Shown in pieces: positions 18,786 to 28,937 of a stretch of DNA of 64,000 nt. The number at the start of each line of letters is the position of its first letter. The stretch's first letter is position 1. A program made the position numbers and the translations under genes. The stretch comes from Thalassobius sp. I31.1 (lineage in GTDB: Bacteria; Pseudomonadota; Alphaproteobacteria; Rhodobacterales; Rhodobacteraceae): positions 124,001-188,000 of the forward strand of contig NZ_PWAA01000053.1 in NCBI RefSeq assembly GCF_003031585.1, in the 5' to 3' direction. A model generated the notes under the pieces. It had not been told where the DNA came from, searched no databases, and saw nothing but the letters and a program-made list of their open reading frames with translations.

Positions 18786-20192
18786 ATGTCCCCCAAAACA
18801 CTCTATGATAAAATCTGGGATGCGCATATCGCGCATGAGGCGGAAGACGGCACCACACTGCTGTATATCGACCGTCACCTGGTGCACGAAGTAACCTCTG
18901 CACAGGCGTTTGAAGGTCTGCGTATGACGGGCCGTAAGGTGCATGCGCCGGATAAAACCATCGCGGTTCCGGATCACAACGTGCCAACAACAGCTGGCCG
19001 TGAAGACCCGGCACAGATGACCGAAGAAAGCCGCATTCAGGTGGCTGCTCTGGACACAAACGCCAAAGAATTTGGCGTGCATTACTATCCTGTGTCTGAC
19101 GTGCGTCAGGGCATCGTGCACATCGTTGGCCCGGAACAGGGCTGGACCCTGCCAGGGATGACTGTTGTTTGTGGTGACAGCCACACAGCGACCCACGGTG
19201 CATTTGGTGCGCTGGCCCATGGGATTGGTACGTCTGAAGTAGAACATGTTCTGGCGACACAGACCCTGATCCAGAAGAAGTCCAAGAACATGAAAGTGGA
19301 AATCACCGGCAAGCTGAAGCCAGGTGTGACCGCAAAAGACATTACCCTGGCTGTGATCGGTGAAACCGGCACCGGTGGTGGTACTGGTTATGTGATTGAA
19401 TATACCGGTGAAGCGATCCGTGATCTGTCCATGGAAGGCCGTATGACCGTCTGTAACATGGCGATTGAAGGCGGCGCACGCGCTGGCCTGATCGCACCGG
19501 ATCAGACCACATATGATTATGTGAAGGGCCGTCCACACGCGCCAAAAGCTGCCCAGTGGGAAGCTGCTCTGAACTGGTGGAAGACACTCTTCACCGATGA
19601 AGGCGCGCATTTCGACAAGGTCGTCACCCTGAAAGGCGAAGACATCGCACCGGTTGTGACCTGGGGCACATCCCCAGAAGACGTTCTGCCAATTTCCGGC
19701 GTGGTTCCGCACCCGTCCGATTTTGAAGGCGGCAAGGTTGATGCGGCAGCACGTTCCATCGAATATATGGGCCTGACCGCCGGTCAGAAACTGACCGACA
19801 TCGAAATCGACACCGTGTTCATCGGGTCCTGCACCAACGGCCGGATCGAAGATCTGCGCGCTGTTGCAGAAGTTGTTGAAGGCAAGAAGATCAAAGACGG
19901 TATGCGTGCGATGATCGTGCCTGGTTCCGGCCTTGTGCGTGCGCAGGCGGAAGAAGAAGGTCTGGCAAAGATCTTTGAAGATGCCGGTTTTGAATGGCGT
20001 CTGGCCGGTTGTTCCATGTGTCTGGCGATGAACCCGGATCAGCTGTCCGAAGGGGAACGCTGCGCGTCTACCTCTAACCGGAACTTCGAAGGTCGTCAGG
20101 GCTATAAGGGCCGTACGCACCTTGTATCCCCTGGTATGGCTGCCGCTGCTGCGCTGACCGGTCGTCTGACCGATGTTCGTGATCTGATCTGA
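18786..20192 (+). CDS. leuC: 3-isopropylmalate dehydratase, large subunit
   Basis: Fe-S hydro-lyase of leucine synthesis that isomerises 2- to 3-isopropylmalate together with LeuD. 468 residues from ATG 18786, which has GGGAGAGG upstream; seven in-frame codons before it are not needed. [4Fe-4S] cysteines are visible in [13 protein letters not shown] and in [33 protein letters not shown] is the aconitase-family substrate motif. It is followed by a 91-base structured gap and leuD; leuB lies about 2.3 kb further on, separated by two other genes. Confidence 0.97.
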   Translation: MSPKTLYDKIWDAHIAHEAEDGTTLLYIDRHLVHEVTSAQAFEGLRMTGRKVHAPDKTIAVPDHNVPTTAGREDPAQMTEESRIQVAALDTNAKEFGVHYYPVSDVRQGIVHIVGPEQGWTLPGMTVVCGDSHTATHGAFGALAHGIGTSEVEHVLATQTLIQKKSKNMKVEITGKLKPGVTAKDITLAVIGETGTGGGTGYVIEYTGEAIRDLSMEGRMTVCNMAIEGGARAGLIAPDQTTYDYVKGRPHAPKAAQWEAALNWWKTLFTDEGAHFDKVVTLKGEDIAPVVTWGTSPEDVLPISGVVPHPSDFEGGKVDAAARSIEYMGLTAGQKLTDIEIDTVFIGSCTNGRIEDLRAVAEVVEGKKIKDGMRAMIVPGSGLVRAQAEEEGLAKIFEDAGFEWRLAGCSMCLAMNPDQLSEGERCASTSNRNFEGRQGYKGRTHLVSPGMAAAAALTGRLTDVRDLI

Positions 20193-20201
20193 TGTGAGGT
20201 C

Positions 20202-20265
20202 GGGGCTGCTTATCCATCCTGTCGGATGTCTTCGCGAAGACGGACCGAAGGGACGGATGAGCCCC
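20202..20265 (+). promoter_or_regulatory. Structured RNA element in the leuC-leuD gap
   Basis: GGGGCT (20202-20207) pairs with AGCCCC (20260-20265); inside, ATCC-A-TCC (20212-20219) pairs with GGA-C-GGAT (20251-20258) with one mismatch; at the tip is the perfect hairpin GTCTTCGCGAAGAC (20228-20241). The three stems stack into one long folded arm that ends 18 bases before the leuD start. It may guard the leuD mRNA or set the LeuC:LeuD ratio. Confidence 0.5.
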
Positions 20266-20283
20266 CGCCTGAAAGGAATAAAA

Positions 20284-20889
20284 ATGGAAAAGTTTGAAAA
20301 ACTGACCGGAATTGCGGCGCCTATGCCGCTGGTGAATATCGACACCGATATGATCATCCCAAAGGTCTTTCTGAAGTCGATCGCACGCACCGGCTTTGGT
20401 AAGAACCTGTTTGACGAAATGCGGTTCAACCGTGATGGCAGCGAGATCCCTGATTTCGTTCTGAACAAGCCGCAGTATCGCAAAACAGAAATCCTGGTGG
20501 CAGGTGACAACTTTGGCTGCGGGTCTTCCCGCGAACATGCGCCATGGGCGATTGCGGATTTCGGCATCAAATGTGTTGTGTCCACAAGCTTCGCTGACAT
20601 CTTCTTCAACAACTGCTTTAAGAACGGCATCCTGCCAATCGTTCTGCCGCAGGAACAGGTTGATCTGCTGATGGCGGACGCGGAAAAAGGCGAAAACGCC
20701 CGGATGACCGTAGATCTGGAAGCCCAGGAAATCACCACATCTGACGGTGATGTGATTTCCTTCGAAGTTGACGCTTTCAAAAAGCACTGCCTGCTGGAAG
20801 GTCTTGATGACATTGGTCTGACCATGGAAAAGAAATCCTCCATCGACGCATTTGAAGCGCAGGCATCACAGGCACGCCCCTGGGTGTGA
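20284..20889 (+). CDS. leuD: 3-isopropylmalate dehydratase, small subunit
   Basis: Swivel-domain partner of LeuC. 201 residues from ATG 20284, preceded by GAAAGGA at the right distance; the longer frame upstream covers the structured gap and is not coding. Seen: [12 protein letters not shown] near the N-terminus, and [18 protein letters not shown], the small-subunit signature. Complete and of normal length. A strong terminator follows. Confidence 0.97.
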   Translation: MEKFEKLTGIAAPMPLVNIDTDMIIPKVFLKSIARTGFGKNLFDEMRFNRDGSEIPDFVLNKPQYRKTEILVAGDNFGCGSSREHAPWAIADFGIKCVVSTSFADIFFNNCFKNGILPIVLPQEQVDLLMADAEKGENARMTVDLEAQEITTSDGDVISFEVDAFKKHCLLEGLDDIGLTMEKKSSIDAFEAQASQARPWV

Positions 20890-20909
20890 TCTGAATATGA
20901 AATTTGAAA

Positions 20910-20943
20910 AGGCCCGGTGGAAGTGATTCTACCGGGCTTTTTC
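20910..20943 (+). terminator. Rho-independent terminator of leuCD
   Basis: GCCCGGTGGAA pairs with TTCTACCGGGC around a short loop, followed by TTTTTC. Confidence 0.9.
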
Positions 20944-21171
20944 ATTCATCTATCGGTTGCGCCGGGCCAGATTTTATAAAATTAACCAGCATGTCAGATA
21001 ATCTGTCTTTAGATTCAGGTGTTTATTAATGAATGCTTAACTGGTGCTTGCTGAATCGATTAAAAAGCGTCAAAAACAAGATAGTTATTTTGTTCTGTTG
21101 TTACCAGTATTTGTGCGAATCCGGCGAACTTAACGTTTTCTTTGTCCGGGCCGATAACAGGGTAAATTAAA

Positions 21172-22011
21172 TTGATTACACAATTTGCAGGCGCAATGAC
21201 CAGGGCGGTCGCAGTGATGTTGTTAATCGCAACTCCTACGCTTATTTTGCCTGGGCAAAGTCAGGAAACGGCACAGATCGTGACACTGATTGCTTTGTTT
21301 TCTGCAGTTTTGATCATGACCGAATATGCATCAGTATATCCCAGCCTTGTCGAATTCCGTGATGCCCCGCCATTCAACCGTGTCCGGTTTATGTCGCTGT
21401 TTCTGACGGTTCTCTTGTGTTCCATCGTGGTGCGTGGGCAGTTTGAAACAACCTCTCTGACTGGATTTATGACAGCAATTGGCGCGTTGACCGGATATGC
21501 GATGGACTTCCCCTGGAGCCCTGTGCGCCTTGTGACAGAGATGTTCCCGGAAGACAGCGATGCCTCCAGCCTGTTCCTGATCCGGACGCTGACGGGCCTG
21601 GCCTATCTGATTTCTCTGCTGTCCCTTGCGGTTTTCGCCATTCTGATGCGCCTGCAAGGCTGGCCAGCCCGTGATCGCGTTTTTAATGTCTGGGTGAACC
21701 TGCCGACATTTGATCCAACCGCGGGCGGTGATGTTGTATCCCGTCTGATCCGGGATGCACGTGTTAACATTTCATTAGGGTTTATCCTGCCATTCTTGAT
21801 CCCGATGACGATGAAATCTGCGGCCATACTGTTTGACCCGGCCGCACTGTCGTCTTCGCAAACCCTGATCTGGATGGTGGCCATATGGGCGTTTCTTCCG
21901 GCAAGTCTGTTTATGCGCGGCATGGCAATGGCCCGCATCGCCGAAATGATCCGCGAACAGCGCCGCCTGTCTTACGAACGCGCGGTCGAATCCGGTTACG
22001 TGCCGGCCTGA
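21172..22011 (+). CDS. Unknown multi-pass membrane protein
   Basis: 279 residues, no recognised family. Five to six hydrophobic segments: AVAVMLLIATPTLIL, IVTLIALFSAVLIMT, LFLTVLLCSIVV, LISLLSLAVFAILM, ISLGFILPFLIPM and [16 protein letters not shown]; the C-terminus is charged ([20 protein letters not shown]). The best start is TTG 21172 with AGGGTA upstream; ATG 21196 is the alternative. It overlaps the following hydrolase-like gene, suggesting coupling. The 280 bases before it (20890-21171) are AT-rich and hold only the leuD terminator and probably its promoter. Confidence 0.72.
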   Translation: MITQFAGAMTRAVAVMLLIATPTLILPGQSQETAQIVTLIALFSAVLIMTEYASVYPSLVEFRDAPPFNRVRFMSLFLTVLLCSIVVRGQFETTSLTGFMTAIGALTGYAMDFPWSPVRLVTEMFPEDSDASSLFLIRTLTGLAYLISLLSLAVFAILMRLQGWPARDRVFNVWVNLPTFDPTAGGDVVSRLIRDARVNISLGFILPFLIPMTMKSAAILFDPAALSSSQTLIWMVAIWAFLPASLFMRGMAMARIAEMIREQRRLSYERAVESGYVPA

Positions 22012-23087
22012 TCTTTCTTCTTCTGCTGGCCTCCCCGGCCGCGGCAGATGAAACAATCCGCATCGCAAGCTTCAATGTTGGCCTTGATCGCGACGGGCCA
22101 GGGCTGTTGTATCGTGACATTCTGCGTGGGGAAGACGCGCAGATCGCGGCGATCATTGACGTGATAACCGCCGTTTCCCCCGATATTCTTGTCTTGCAAA
22201 AGTTTGATTTTGATCACGACCTTCTGGCGCTCAAGGCTTTCGCGGCGCAGTTAAAACAAGATGGGCCGAACTATCCCCATATCTTCGCGACACTCCCCAA
22301 TTCGGGAATGTTCACTGGCCTCGATATGGATGGTGATGGTTATCTGGGGGATCCTTCCGATGCCCAGGGCTTCGGGTCTTTTGCGGGCAGTGGGGGGCTG
22401 GCCATTCTGTCGCGTTTCCCCATCGCGCAAGCAGATGTGAAAGATTTTTCCGCCTTCCTTTGGGCCGATCTGCCTGGGGCTATTCCATCGCATACCGATG
22501 CGGGCGTCTTTCCCTCTGATGCTGCATTCGCCATTCAACGCCTTTCCACCACCTCCCATCTCGACGTGCCGGTACTGCTGCCGGGTGGCGGCAGATTGCT
22601 GCTGTGGACGATGTATGCGACGCCGCCGGTGTTTGACGGGCCAGAAGATCGCAACGGTCGCCGCAATCATGATGAAACGCTGTTCTGGCTAAAATATGCA
22701 AATGGCGAACTGCCCTGGCAGCCGGATGATTTCCCCTTCGTCCTGTTAGGGGGGCTGAACCTGGATCCGGTTGATGGGGCAGGGCGCAGTGATGCCTTGT
22801 TGCGCCTGCTGTCTGATCCACGCGTTCAGGATGTGCAACCCGCAAGCAGCGCGGGACGTCAGGTCAGTGAACAACAGGGCGGCGTCAATAACACCCATCG
22901 CGGCGATCCGGCGCTTGATACCGCAGACTGGCCGGATCAGCCGGGTCGTCCTGGGAATATGCGGGTTGATTATGTTCTGCCCTCCGCCGATCTGACAGTG
23001 ATAAACAGCGGCGTTCACTGGCCAGCTGATGGCACTGCCGATGCAGCTTCGACCCATCGTCTTGTCTGGGTGGATATCGCTTTTTGA
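21885..23087 (+). CDS. Secreted endonuclease/exonuclease/phosphatase-fold protein with degenerate active site
   Basis: A signal peptide ([14 protein letters not shown]) leads into an EEP-fold domain: [45 protein letters not shown] and [10 protein letters not shown]. Active EEP enzymes have Glu in LQE, Asp in GDxN and Asp-His in the last motif; here these read LQK, GGLN and STH, so catalysis by the usual metal mechanism is doubtful. The start is uncertain: ATG 21885 is the only standard in-frame start before the signal peptide and overlaps the upstream gene by 127 bases; a CTG at 22008 is possible. About 75 bases precede leuB. Confidence 0.75.
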   Translation: MGVSSGKSVYARHGNGPHRRNDPRTAPPVLRTRGRIRLRAGLIFLLLLASPAAADETIRIASFNVGLDRDGPGLLYRDILRGEDAQIAAIIDVITAVSPDILVLQKFDFDHDLLALKAFAAQLKQDGPNYPHIFATLPNSGMFTGLDMDGDGYLGDPSDAQGFGSFAGSGGLAILSRFPIAQADVKDFSAFLWADLPGAIPSHTDAGVFPSDAAFAIQRLSTTSHLDVPVLLPGGGRLLLWTMYATPPVFDGPEDRNGRRNHDETLFWLKYANGELPWQPDDFPFVLLGGLNLDPVDGAGRSDALLRLLSDPRVQDVQPASSAGRQVSEQQGGVNNTHRGDPALDTADWPDQPGRPGNMRVDYVLPSADLTVINSGVHWPADGTADAASTHRLVWVDIAF

Positions 23088-23160
23088 TCGCTGTTTCTTG
23101 ACCCTTCGCGGCACAAAAGGTACTCGGGTGCAACGAAGTTTCAAACGATCGGATACCCCA

Positions 23161-24264
23161 ATGAGCAATCCCTCTGTTCTTATTCTTCCCGGTGATGGCA
23201 TCGGTCAGGAAGTCATGGCTGAAGTGCGCAAAATTATCACCTGGTTTGGCGATAAACGCGGCCTGAATTTTGATGTGTCAGAGGATCTTGTCGGCGGTGC
23301 GGCCTATGACAAACATGGTGTGCCTCTGGCCGATGAAACCATGGCAAAAGCCCAGGAAGCAGACGCTGTTCTGCTGGGCGCTGTGGGCGGTCCGAAATAC
23401 GATGATCTTGATTTTTCTGTAAAACCTGAACGCGGCCTGCTGCGCCTGCGTAAGGAAATGGATCTGTATTCCAACCTGCGCCCGGCCCAATGTTTTGACG
23501 CGCTGGCAGAATTTTCTTCTCTGAAGAAAGAACTGGTTGCTGGCCTGGATATCATGATCGTTCGCGAACTAACCTCTGGTGTTTATTTCGGTGAGCCACG
23601 CGGTATCTTCGAAGAAGGCAATGAGCGTGTGGGCATTAACACCCAGCGTTACACCGAATCCGAGATCGAACGCGCAGCCCGTTCCGCGTTTGAACTGGCG
23701 ATGCGCCGCAACAAAAAACTCTGTTCCATGGAAAAAGCCAACGTCATGGAAAGCGGCATTTTGTGGCGCGAAGTGGTGACTGAAGTTGCGAAGGATTATC
23801 CCGAAGTCGAACTGTCCCACATGTATGCCGACAATGGCGCGATGCAGCTGGTCCGAGCACCAAAGCAGTTTGACGTCATCCTGACTGACAACCTGTTTGG
23901 TGACATCCTGTCTGATTGCGCTGCGATGCTGACTGGCTCCCTCGGTATGCTGCCATCCGCGTCCCTCGGTGCGCCAATGGAAAACGGTCGTCCCAAAGCA
24001 CTGTACGAACCGGTACACGGTTCCGCGCCAGACATCACAGGTCAGGGCAAAGCCAACCCATGTGCCTGTATCCTCAGCTTTGCGATGGCTCTGCGTTACA
24101 GCTTTGACCAGGGTGACGAAGCAACACGTCTGGAACAGGCTGTTGAAAAAGTGCTGGCAGATGGCGTGCGCACAGGTGACCTGATGCAGTCAGATGGTGG
24201 AACACCTGTCTCCACGTCTGAAATGGGCGATGCCGTGGTCGCCGCACTGGAAGCCAGCCTGTAA
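23161..24264 (+). CDS. leuB: 3-isopropylmalate dehydrogenase
   Basis: NAD-dependent oxidative decarboxylase, third enzyme of leucine synthesis. 367 residues from ATG 23161; the in-frame DNA upstream belongs to the previous gene and spacer. Seen: [15 protein letters not shown] at the N-terminus, [14 protein letters not shown] (substrate Arg and loop), [11 protein letters not shown], and [10 protein letters not shown], the metal-binding dehydrogenase signature, then [18 protein letters not shown] for NAD. Complete. Confidence 0.97.
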   Translation: MSNPSVLILPGDGIGQEVMAEVRKIITWFGDKRGLNFDVSEDLVGGAAYDKHGVPLADETMAKAQEADAVLLGAVGGPKYDDLDFSVKPERGLLRLRKEMDLYSNLRPAQCFDALAEFSSLKKELVAGLDIMIVRELTSGVYFGEPRGIFEEGNERVGINTQRYTESEIERAARSAFELAMRRNKKLCSMEKANVMESGILWREVVTEVAKDYPEVELSHMYADNGAMQLVRAPKQFDVILTDNLFGDILSDCAAMLTGSLGMLPSASLGAPMENGRPKALYEPVHGSAPDITGQGKANPCACILSFAMALRYSFDQGDEATRLEQAVEKVLADGVRTGDLMQSDGGTPVSTSEMGDAVVAALEASL

Positions 24265-24292
24265 TTCAGGCGTCCTGACGAACCAATCTTAA

Positions 24293-24320
24293 AGCCCGGG
24301 CAAATTGCCCGGGCTTTTTT
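24293..24320 (+). terminator. Terminator of leuB
   Basis: GCCCGGGCAA and TTGCCCGGGC form a perfect stem followed by a run of T to about 24320. It lies between convergent leuB and the chemoreceptor remnant. Confidence 0.93.
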
Positions 24321-24424
24321 TGTGTCGATCAGGTCGGGTTTACACAATTTGCACATTCGCCTTCTCTGGTCGACTGCTTGCACGTTCGGCGCCTCCAGGG
24401 GCAGCCCGGACCAGGCATAAGATC

Positions 24425-26569
24425 TTACGAACTCAGACGCTGCTGTATCCCGGATTGTTCCGTCATCTCTGATGTATCGCCCCACTGACCTGACATATGG
24501 TCGGTTTCATGCGGATCGATCTGAAACGCAGAGGTGTTTTCTGCCAGCGTGTTGATCGCATAACTCAGGTTTTGTGTGGCTGCATTGCTTTCTTCGAACA
24601 TGGCGGCATTTTCCTGGGTGACCTGATCCAGCTGATTGATGGCGGTGTTGATCTCTTTCAGCGTGGTCGATTGTTCCCGGGAAGAACTTGAGATTTCTTC
24701 AACACGTTCGCTGATTGTAAAGATCAGATTTTCGACCTCTGAAATACTGGTGTTCGCATTGCCCACCAGTTCCACACCGCTTTTGACTTCATCCGCGGAG
24801 GCTGAAATCAGTTCTGCGATTTCCTGGGCTGCGTCTGAGGATCGCTGCGCCAGGGCCCGTACTTCTGCGGCGACCACAGCAAATCCCAGGCCGGCTTCAC
24901 CCGCGCGGGTGGCTTCGACACCTGCGTTCAGCGCCAGCAAGTTGGTCTGGAAGGAAATTTCATCAATCACACCGATAATCCGTGAAATCTTTGATGAACT
25001 TTCTGAGATTTTTTCCATGGCCTGGCGGGTTTCATTCATCACGCCGGCACTTTTCTGAGCAGAAGATTTCGTGTCCATGGACATCTGCTTGGCTGCTTCT
25101 GCAAGTTCCGTCGCGGACAGCACAGATGCGGTGAGTTCATCAACGGCAGCCGCAGTTTCCTAAAGGGCCGCAGCTTGTTTTTCGGTGCGGGTCGCAAGAT
25201 TGGCGGAGGCAGAGGAAATTTGTGTGACATCTCCGCGAATGGATGATGTATTTTCAACAATGGCCTTCATGGCGGCAAGCAGGGCAGAGGTCGCCGCATT
25301 GAAATCCTGCCGGATGCGTTCAAATTCGGGGGGAAAGCTTCAGACATATCAATGGACAAATCGCCACTGGACAGCTTTTGCAGAGACTGCGCGATCGTTT
25401 CAACGACCCGTACCCGCTGCGTAATATCCGTCGCAAACTTCACAACTTTATAGGGATTTCCCGACGCGTCAAAGATCGGGTTATAGGTGGCCTGTATCCA
25501 GATTGGTTCACCAGATCGGGTGAGACGCATAAATTCCCCGCCCATGAATTTACCCTGTTTCAAGTCGGCCCAGAACGTTTTGTATTCGTCTGAGTTTCCA
25601 TAGTCGGGGTCAACAAACATGTGGTGGTGCTGGCCCTGAATTTCATCCAGCTGATAGCCAAGCGCATCCAGGAAATTCTGATTTGCCGTCAGAATATGTC
25701 CGTCCAGATCAAATTCGATCACAGCCTGCGATTTCGAAATGGCAGAAAGCTGCCCCTGTGCATCCGCGGAAAATGTTTTTTCAGCGGTAATATCAGCAGC
25801 GAATTTGACGATTTTCAGAACATTCCCATGCAAATCGGTAATTGGGTTATAGCTGGCCTGAAGCCAGACTTCCCGCCCGCCCTTTGCCTTGCGCCGGAAT
25901 TCACCGGCTTTGAATTCCCCCCGGGCAAGGTCTTTCCAGAAAGACGCATATTCGGCGCTGGCAGCGTCTTCTGACATGACGAACATCGAATGATGTTTCC
26001 CGACGATTTCATCGCAGGAATATCCCATAGCCTGTTCAAAGTTCAGGTTTGCGTTCAATATCTTGCCGTCAGGTGAAAATTCAATGACCGCCTGCGATCT
26101 GGAAATTGCATTCAGTTGCCCTGTCGCGCTTTGTTCGGCCAACCGGGATGCGGTGACATCTGTTGCAAATTTTACGATTTTTACGACTTCACCTTCCGTG
26201 TTCAGGATCGGATTATATGATGCTTCGATCCAGATCGGGGCGCCGTTTTTACGCACTCTTTCAAATGTATCACTGCACAAGGTTCCATTTCGCAGTTCTG
26301 CCCAGAAGGTTGCATATTCTGGTGAATCCGCCGTTTCCGGGCGTACAAATATCCGGTGATGTTCCCCTCTGACCTCTTCCAGAGAATATCCCATAGCCTG
26401 CAGAAGAATATCCCATAGCCTGCAGAAAATTGTCATTGGCATCCAGAACATTTCCATTCAGATCAAACCAGATGATCGCCTGTGCCTTATTAAGTGCTGC
26501 GATCAGTGCCGAATTTTCCAGGATGGCGTCCTGATTACCTGTACCTGAATTAAACCGAAAAAAACCCAT
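24425..26569 (-). pseudogene. PAS-PAS-PAS methyl-accepting chemotaxis protein, inactivated by three lesions
   Basis: A soluble chemoreceptor gene with three tandem PAS repeats (each about 120 residues, with IVKFATDVT, IVKFAADIT and VVKFATDIT at their ends) and an MCP signalling domain (ISFQTNLLALNAGVEATRAG, 24425-25130). Start ATG 26569 (MGFFRFNSGTGNQ). Lesions: (1) exact 22-bp tandem duplication at 26384-26427, a frameshift inside PAS1; (2) a G6 run at 25328-25333 where one more base restores the frame from AFPP into EFERIRQDF; (3) a TAG stop at 25162-25160 inside KQAAAL-ETAAAVDEL, where Glu or Gln is expected. The first two together restore the original phase. No transmembrane segment is seen. 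Confidence 0.9.
26384..26427. repeat. Exact 22-bp tandem duplication that frameshifts the chemoreceptor
   Basis: The 22-base unit beginning GAATATCCCATAG and ending CTGCAGAA is present at 26384-26405 and 26406-26427. Removing one copy rejoins NDNFLQAMGYS to LEEVRGEHH in one frame. Confidence 0.97.
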
Positions 26570-26814
26570 GCGCCGTATCCTTTTGCGTCGTCGTGGCACA
26601 GGTCTAATAGAAAAGGCTTAAGCAAAGGTAAGTTGGATTTGAAATGTTGGTTTGTCCTGGAAAACAAAGCCGAAACGCACAGGGTTGATTGGTGAAATAT
26701 ATGCGCAAAGAAACAGAAGCCAGCCCCGCTGTTACATTGATTTAGCCTTAATTTAGCCTGAGTTTTCAAGTTTTTGACGCGTGTTTAGAAACTTTTAAAT
26801 TTTGTGGGGACAAA

Positions 26815-27605
26815 ATGAAATCTTTTGCTCTTGTATCTACTTTTGTAATTTGTGCGGCCACTTCGGCCACTGCGTTTGAACTGAAGGGGTCGACCTCAGT
26901 CTTGGCGCGCAAAACTTTGACATGCCATTCGGCGGCCCAACACTGAACGGGTCTCTGATGGGTGTTGGCGGGCGTTTTGGGGTGACTGAAAACCTCAGCT
27001 TCGAAGCAGGCTATCAGAAGGTAAACTTCGATAGTCTGGTTGATGGTTTTGACATGTACCAGATTGACCTGAGCGCAGCTTATGCCATCGGTGGTGGTTT
27101 CTCTGCAGGTGTCTTCTTTGACATGGGCGAACAGAGCTTTGGTTCGAACGGTATCGATTATCGTCTCTATGGTCTGGAAGGTATGTATGAAAACGGTCCG
27201 TTTTCTGCGTCAGCTTATATTGGTCAGGGTAAAGCGGATATCGCTGGTGCACCTTTTGATCCGACAAGCGACATTTATGGGCTTTCGGTTGGTTATGAAT
27301 TTGCCAATGGCATCGACATTGGCGCGTTCTACAATCGTGAAAGCACCGATGACTTCGGAGATGACAGCGATGAGAAGGGCATTCATGCCGGTTACGACCT
27401 GAGCAATGCTCTGAATGTGCCGGTCTATGTGACAGCCTCTTACAGCAGCATTGACGTGGGCGGTGGTGATAGTGTCGATCGCATGACACTGGGGCTGACC
27501 TATACATTTGGGGGCAAGCCTGCGAACTCCCGTGTGGGCCTGACACGCCATGGTGTGAATCCGAACCTGTTCAGCGGGCTGCCGTTCATTGGTGGACCGA
27601 TCTGA
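26815..27605 (+). pseudogene. Outer-membrane porin-like beta-barrel protein, one-base frameshift after the signal peptide
   Basis: ATG 26815 (GGGGA upstream) opens a signal peptide (SFALVSTFVICAATSATA) and FELKG, then the frame breaks at a run of four G (26886-26889). With five G the reading continues VDLSLGAQNFDMPFGG and on through a barrel-like protein with alternating hydrophobic residues (SFEAGYQKVNF, IDLSAAYAIGGG, IYGLSVGYEF, RMTLGLTYTFGG) of about 263 residues. The downstream part is intact to the stop at 27605. It is divergent from the broken chemoreceptor. Could be a sequencing error, a recent pseudogene or a slippage switch. Confidence 0.82.
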
Positions 27606-27636
27606 TTTTCTGTAGTCAGGCTAAGAACAGACAGCA

Positions 27637-27667
27637 GGTCGCGCAAGAGATTGCGCGGCCTTTTTTA
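27637..27667 (+). terminator. Terminator of the porin-like gene
   Basis: GGTCGCGCAA-GAGA-TTGCGCGGCC (27637-27660) followed by TTTTTT. Confidence 0.92.
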
Positions 27668-27729
27668 TACCTGCTCTTTTCTGTGCCGGTTTTTCCCGTT
27701 AAAGACAGTCGAAGAGCAGGAGCAGCGCC

Positions 27730-28830
27730 ATGAGCATGAACACATTCGGACATCTTTTTCGTGTGACCACCTGGGGTGAAAGCCACGGGCCTGCGCTCGG
27801 TGCGACTGTCGACGGCTGCCCGCCGAATGTGCCGGTGGACGAAGCGTTTATTCAGCAGTTCCTTGATAAACGCCGCCCGGGTCAGAATAAGAACATGACC
27901 CAGCGCAATGAACCGGATCAGGTGCGTATTCTGTCCGGTGTGTTTGAAGGCAAGACAACCGGTACTTCCATTCAGCTGATGATCGAAAACACCGATCAGC
28001 GCAGCAAGGATTATGGTGACATCGCCAATACCTTCCGTCCGGGTCATGCGGACATCACCTATCACCAGAAATACGGCAATCGCGATTATCGTGGTGGTGG
28101 GCGTTCTTCCGCACGCGAAACCGCTGCCCGTGTTGCGGCGGGTGGCCTGGCGCGTGCTGTCCTGAACCATCTGCTGCCTGAAGTGAAGATCGTCGGTTAC
28201 ATGACCGCCATGGGCGCGATGGAACTGGATCGCTCAAAGATTGATCTGGATGCAATTGAAGGCAATGATTTCTGGCTGCCGGATGCGGATGCCGCACCAG
28301 CCTGGGAAGATTACCTGCAGAAGATCCGTAAGGAACACAATTCGGTTGGCGCAACGGTTGAAGTCATCGCGCAAAACCTGCCTGCGGGCCTTGGCGCACC
28401 GATTTACGCCAAGTTAGACACTGATCTGGCCGCTGCGATGATGTCGATCAACGCTGTGAAAGGTGTTGAGATCGGCGAAGGCATGGCGGCATCCCGTCTG
28501 ACCGGCACCGACAATGCGGATGAAATCTTCATGGGCGAAAACGGCCCGGAATATTCCTCAAACCATGCCGGTGGCATCCTGGGTGGCATTTCCACCGGGC
28601 AGGACGTGGTTGTGCGGTTTGCGGTTAAGCCAACCTCATCCATCCTGACCCCGCGCCAGTCCATCCGCAAAGATGGCAGCGCGATTGAGGTCGTCACCAA
28701 AGGCCGCCATGATCCCTGCGTCGGCGTGCGTGCGGTGCCTGTGGGCGAAGCGATGATGGCCTGCGTTGTGCTGGACCATCTGTTGCTGCACCGTGGACAG
28801 GTGGGCGAAAACCAGGGTACTATAGGCTGA
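27730..28830 (+). CDS. aroC: Chorismate synthase
   Basis: FMN-dependent lyase that turns 5-enolpyruvylshikimate-3-phosphate into chorismate, the last common step of aromatic amino acid synthesis. 366 residues. Family signatures: [15 protein letters not shown] at the N-terminus, [20 protein letters not shown] in the middle, and [17 protein letters not shown] with the FMN and substrate contacts. GGAGCAGCGCC precedes the ATG. Stands alone with its own terminator. Confidence 0.97.
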   Translation: MSMNTFGHLFRVTTWGESHGPALGATVDGCPPNVPVDEAFIQQFLDKRRPGQNKNMTQRNEPDQVRILSGVFEGKTTGTSIQLMIENTDQRSKDYGDIANTFRPGHADITYHQKYGNRDYRGGGRSSARETAARVAAGGLARAVLNHLLPEVKIVGYMTAMGAMELDRSKIDLDAIEGNDFWLPDADAAPAWEDYLQKIRKEHNSVGATVEVIAQNLPAGLGAPIYAKLDTDLAAAMMSINAVKGVEIGEGMAASRLTGTDNADEIFMGENGPEYSSNHAGGILGGISTGQDVVVRFAVKPTSSILTPRQSIRKDGSAIEVVTKGRHDPCVGVRAVPVGEAMMACVVLDHLLLHRGQVGENQGTIG

Positions 28831-28836
28831 TTTTCC

Positions 28837-28856
28837 GGCCACCCTGGCCTGTTTTT
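28837..28856 (+). terminator. Short terminator of aroC
   Basis: GGCCA-CCC-TGGCC followed by TGTTTTT, a few bases after the aroC stop. Confidence 0.75.
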
Positions 28857-28937
28857 GAATAACAAAGCATTTTTTGTAACCCTGGAATTATTCCGGGGTG
28901 TGTCTGCATTCTGAATCTAATTTTATCGGAGAATACT

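Noticed and set aside
18678-20945. A very long open frame on the minus strand opposite leuC and leuD
   Set aside because: It is the antisense shadow of two clear enzymes with strong codon bias; it has no recognisable domain and no ribosome-binding site.
26740-26761. Near-perfect 11-bp repeat ATTTAGCCT(T/G)A before the porin gene
   Set aside because: Only two units, one mismatch, AT-rich region; too little to call a site.
26774-26801. TTGACG-N16-TAAATT as a promoter for the porin gene
   Set aside because: The transcript would start about seven bases before the ATG and leave out the GGGGA ribosome-binding site, so it is unlikely to be the working promoter.
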